From NCBI GenBank assembly GCA_031384695.1, contig JANNAV010000340.1:1-15855 (forward strand): a DNA stretch of 15,855 bases, read 5' to 3'. Both the position numbers and the translations under genes were made by a program. Positions 13,790 to 15,855 of this stretch are shown piece by piece. A model generated the notes under the pieces. That model ran no database searches. It was not told the DNA's origin and saw nothing but the letters and a program-made list of their open reading frames with translations. Every line of letters starts with the position of its first letter. Within the stretch, counting starts at the first letter, position 1. This DNA is from JANNAV01 sp031384695. GTDB taxonomy: Bacteria; Pseudomonadota; Alphaproteobacteria; Rhodobacterales; Rhodobacteraceae.

Positions 13790-14592
13790 TGGCCAGCCTG
13801 CGCTTCACCATCCTCGGTTGCGGCTCCTCCGGCGGCGTGCCACGTCTGGGCGGCTTCTGGGGCGACTGCGATCCCACAAATCCGAAAAACCGCCGCCGCC
13901 GCTGCTCGCTGCTGGTGGAGCGTCTCTCGGGCGATGCCGTCACCCGCGTGCTGATCGACACTTCGCCCGACATGCGCGAACAACTGCTTGATGCAAACGT
14001 CGGCAGCCTTGACGGCGTGGTCTTCACCCATTCCCACGCCGACCATACCCACGGCATCGACGATCTGCGCCAGATCGTGTTCAACCAGCGCCAGCGCTTG
14101 CCAGTCTGGGCCGATGCGCCGACGCAAGACGCGCTGATCTCGCGGTTCGGCTATGCCTTCGTGCAGCCCGAAGGCTCGCCCTACCCGCCGATCCTCGATC
14201 TGCGCGCCATCCACGGCGCATTCGACGTGCCCGGCCCCGCAGGCCCCATCACCTTCACCCCCTTCGAGGTCGATCACGGCGCGATGATGGCGCTGGGTTT
14301 TCGCATCGCAAATCTCGCCTATCTGCCCGATGTAGTGGCCATCCCCGAGGCATCATGGCCGCTGCTTTACGGCCTGGACATGTGGGTGCTGGATGCACTG
14401 CGGCGCAAACCGCACCCCACCCATATCCATCTGGCGCTGGCGTTGGAATGGATCGCCAAAACCAAACCCACCCGCGCGGTGCTGACCAACATGCACATCG
14501 ACCTCGATTACGAAACCCTGCTTGCTGAACTGCCACCGGGTGTTGCTCCGGCACATGACGGCATGGTCATCACCTTCGACAACATCGCATGA
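13789..14592 (+). CDS. PhnP-like metallo-beta-lactamase-fold hydrolase
   Basis: A 267-aa MBL-fold enzyme. It begins RFTILGCGSSGGVPRLGGFW, the opening typical of PhnP-like phosphodiesterases. The metal motif THSHADHTHGID gives H81, H83, D85, H86; further likely ligands are H163 (FEVDHGAMM), D181 (YLPDV) and a late histidine in LTNMHIDLDY. PhnP cleaves cyclic phosphoribosyl phosphate, but this copy is not in a phosphonate operon, so its substrate is open and could be another cyclic phosphodiester or nucleic-acid product linked to the TatD neighbour. The start overlaps the TatD stop by 1 nt and the stop overlaps the permease start by 4 nt. Confidence 0.85.
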   Translation: MASLRFTILGCGSSGGVPRLGGFWGDCDPTNPKNRRRRCSLLVERLSGDAVTRVLIDTSPDMREQLLDANVGSLDGVVFTHSHADHTHGIDDLRQIVFNQRQRLPVWADAPTQDALISRFGYAFVQPEGSPYPPILDLRAIHGAFDVPGPAGPITFTPFEVDHGAMMALGFRIANLAYLPDVVAIPEASWPLLYGLDMWVLDALRRKPHPTHIHLALALEWIAKTKPTRAVLTNMHIDLDYETLLAELPPGVAPAHDGMVITFDNIA

Positions 14593-15524
14593 CAGCCCTC
14601 CTCGACGTGATCCTGCCGGTGTTCGTGGTGATCGCCTTCGGCTACGCCGCCGCCCGCTCCGGGCTGTTTTCTGAGGCCGCCATCGACGGCATCATGCGCT
14701 TTGCCCAAAGCTTCGCGCTGCCGATGCTGCTCTTCCGCTCCATCGCGGGCCTTGATCTCGCGGCTGCCTTTCAACCCGGCATCATGCTTGCCTTCTACAT
14801 CGGGGCTTTCGCAGGTTTCGGGCTCGGCTTTGGCACTGCCCGCTTTGTCTTTCACCGCCCCACCCCCGAATGCGTGGTGATCGGTTTCGCCTGCCTGTTC
14901 TCCAACTCGCTGCTCCTCGGCCTGCCGATCACCGAACGCGCCTACGGGCCCGGCGCCCTCACCGGCAACTACGCCATCATCTCGATCCACGCGCCACTGC
15001 TTTACACCTTCGGCATCCTTGCCATGGAATGGGCGCGCGCAACCCCCGGCACCACCCGCCGCGGCCTTGGCCTGCAGGTGCTGCGCGGCGTGTTCACCCA
15101 ACCGCTGGTGATCGGCATCACCGCAGGCTTCGCGGTCAACCTCTCAGGTCTCCCCCTGCCGGGGTTTATCGCAGCCTCGGTCGAGATGGTCGCCCGCGCG
15201 GGCCTGCCGGTGGCCCTCTTCGGGCTTGGCGGCGTGCTCTGGCGCTACCACCCCGAAGGCGAGCGCGGCCTGATCGCGCTGATCTGCTTTGCCGGGCTGA
15301 TCCTGCACCCCGGCCTCACCTATGCCTTGGGAAAATGGGTGTTTCACCTCGATATCGCCAGCCAGCGTTCCGCCGTGATCACCGCCGCCATGGCCCCCGG
15401 CGTCAACGCCTACATGTTCGCGCACCTCTACGGCACCGGGCGCCGCGTGGTGGCCTCGGCGGTGCTGATTTCCACCGCCCTGTCGATCTTCACCACCTGG
15501 GGCTGGCTGCACTTGCTGCCCTGA
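14589..15524 (+). CDS. AEC-family transporter (auxin efflux carrier type)
   Basis: A 311-aa inner-membrane protein with about ten hydrophobic segments in two halves of five. The first is LLDVILPVFVVIAFGYAAAR with the family's early GY. FALPMLLFRSIAGLD near 43-57, FSNSLLLGLPITERAYG near 104-120 and the mirrored segment APGVNAYMFAHLYG near 268-281 are family hallmarks (NSLLLGLPI and PGVNAYMFA). AEC carriers export or take up small organic acids such as malate or malonate in bacteria; the substrate here is unknown. It is the last gene of the cluster and starts in an ATGA overlap with the MBL gene. There is no classical terminator right after it, only the dyad at 15564-15584. Confidence 0.9.
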   Translation: MTALLDVILPVFVVIAFGYAAARSGLFSEAAIDGIMRFAQSFALPMLLFRSIAGLDLAAAFQPGIMLAFYIGAFAGFGLGFGTARFVFHRPTPECVVIGFACLFSNSLLLGLPITERAYGPGALTGNYAIISIHAPLLYTFGILAMEWARATPGTTRRGLGLQVLRGVFTQPLVIGITAGFAVNLSGLPLPGFIAASVEMVARAGLPVALFGLGGVLWRYHPEGERGLIALICFAGLILHPGLTYALGKWVFHLDIASQRSAVITAAMAPGVNAYMFAHLYGTGRRVVASAVLISTALSIFTTWGWLHLLP

Positions 15525-15563
15525 GCCGGTATGCGGCCTGAACGCCGCTCCAAAACCACTCCA

Positions 15564-15584
15564 GACAATTCACCTAAAATTGTC
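15564..15584. terminator. Weak hairpin after the AEC gene
   Basis: GACAATT (15564-15570) / AATTGTC (15578-15584), 7-nt loop, followed by a C-run rather than T's. It is 40 nt after the stop of the last cluster gene. It may stabilise the 3' end; it is not a standard intrinsic terminator. Confidence 0.35.
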
Positions 15585-15620
15585 CCCCCGCTTCTTTGCT
15601 GCCCAAATATCCCACGGGGT

Positions 15621-15679
15621 TGCGGGGGTGTGAAACCCCCGCTCTTCGGCGCTGGGTGCGGGGGTGTGAAACCCCCGCT
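15621..15679. repeat. Two identical 23-bp hairpin repeats (REP-like)
   Basis: TGCGGGGGTGTGAAACCCCC plus GCT occurs at 15621-15643 and 15657-15679. Each folds as GCGGGGGT / ACCCCCGC with a 5-nt loop, and 13 nt separate the copies. The rest of 15525-15855 holds no gene I can support; small open frames across it only read through the repeats. Confidence 0.85.
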
Positions 15680-15834
15680 TCTGTCAGCGGGTGCGTGGCG
15701 CGCGCCGGTCCTTCGCTCGCCTCTGGCTGGCAAAGTCCTGCTCCCGCCGAGGCGCATCCCCGCCTCAGCCAATCACAAATAATCTGCCCCACCGTGAAAC
15801 TTTCGCGGCATCTCCCCCGTTATTTCTGACGTGA

Positions 15835-15851
15835 AGCGGGAAAGGCCCGCT
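15835..15851. terminator. Hairpin at the right edge
   Basis: AGCGGG / CCCGCT with a 5-nt loop (15841-15845). The window ends 4 nt later, so it cannot be seen whether a T-run follows. Confidence 0.3.
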
Positions 15852-15855
15852 CCGT

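Noticed and set aside
15428..15829. Small open frames across the right-hand intergenic region
   Set aside because: They translate the palindromic repeats (e.g. GGVKPPL twice) on both strands and have no start signals.

Overview
The window looks like an alphaproteobacterial chromosome, most likely Rhodobacteraceae. This rests on the high GC content, the order SPOR lipoprotein - D-Ala-D-Ala carboxypeptidase - tmk - holB - TatD - metallo-beta-lactamase-fold hydrolase - AEC transporter, and the style of the DUF3987/primase proteins. No genus can be named from the sequence alone.

Region 1 (1-437) is the start of another integrative element: the N-terminal 85 codons of a tyrosine integrase on the minus strand and its upstream region. 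Region 2 (438-8619) is a compact, about 8.2 kb integrative element inserted at the 3' end of tRNA-Ser(UGA). A 14-bp direct repeat at 438-451 and 8606-8619 marks its ends. From the tRNA side inward it carries its own integrase, a repeat-rich non-coding block that could be an origin, an AlpA-type regulator, and a five-gene replication operon whose members overlap by 4-11 nt (winged-helix protein, 34-aa peptide, Zn-finger/Toprim primase, DUF3987 helicase-like protein, proline-rich protein with a possible DNA-binding C-terminus). Next come two insertion-sequence scars around an unrecognised gene. At the far end is a small cargo block: HNH nuclease, lipoprotein, HIRAN-domain protein and zinc-ribbon protein. 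No capsid, tail, terminase or conjugation genes are visible. The layout resembles a P4-like phage satellite or a minimal integrative mobilizable element. The 14-bp repeat also lies 180 bp upstream of the first integrase, so two elements appear to sit in tandem at the same tRNA gene.

Region 3 (8620-15524) is conserved chromosome. After the tRNA gene, seven plus-strand genes lie almost without gaps: envelope proteins (SPOR lipoprotein, penicillin-binding protein), nucleotide and DNA synthesis (thymidylate kinase, DNA polymerase III delta'), a TatD-family nuclease, a PhnP-like hydrolase and a permease. The last 330 nt are non-coding and hold a pair of identical hairpin repeats.

Points worth a second look: the tandem tRNA-Ser insertion with a 6-7-6 dyad that looks like a recombinase crossover core; the same 9-bp tandem repeat sitting in frame inside two unrelated element genes, in opposite sense; a plus-strand hairpin-plus-terminator facing the replication operon; iteron-like repeats; the uncharacterised cargo; and a hexanucleotide microsatellite in the LID region of thymidylate kinase.
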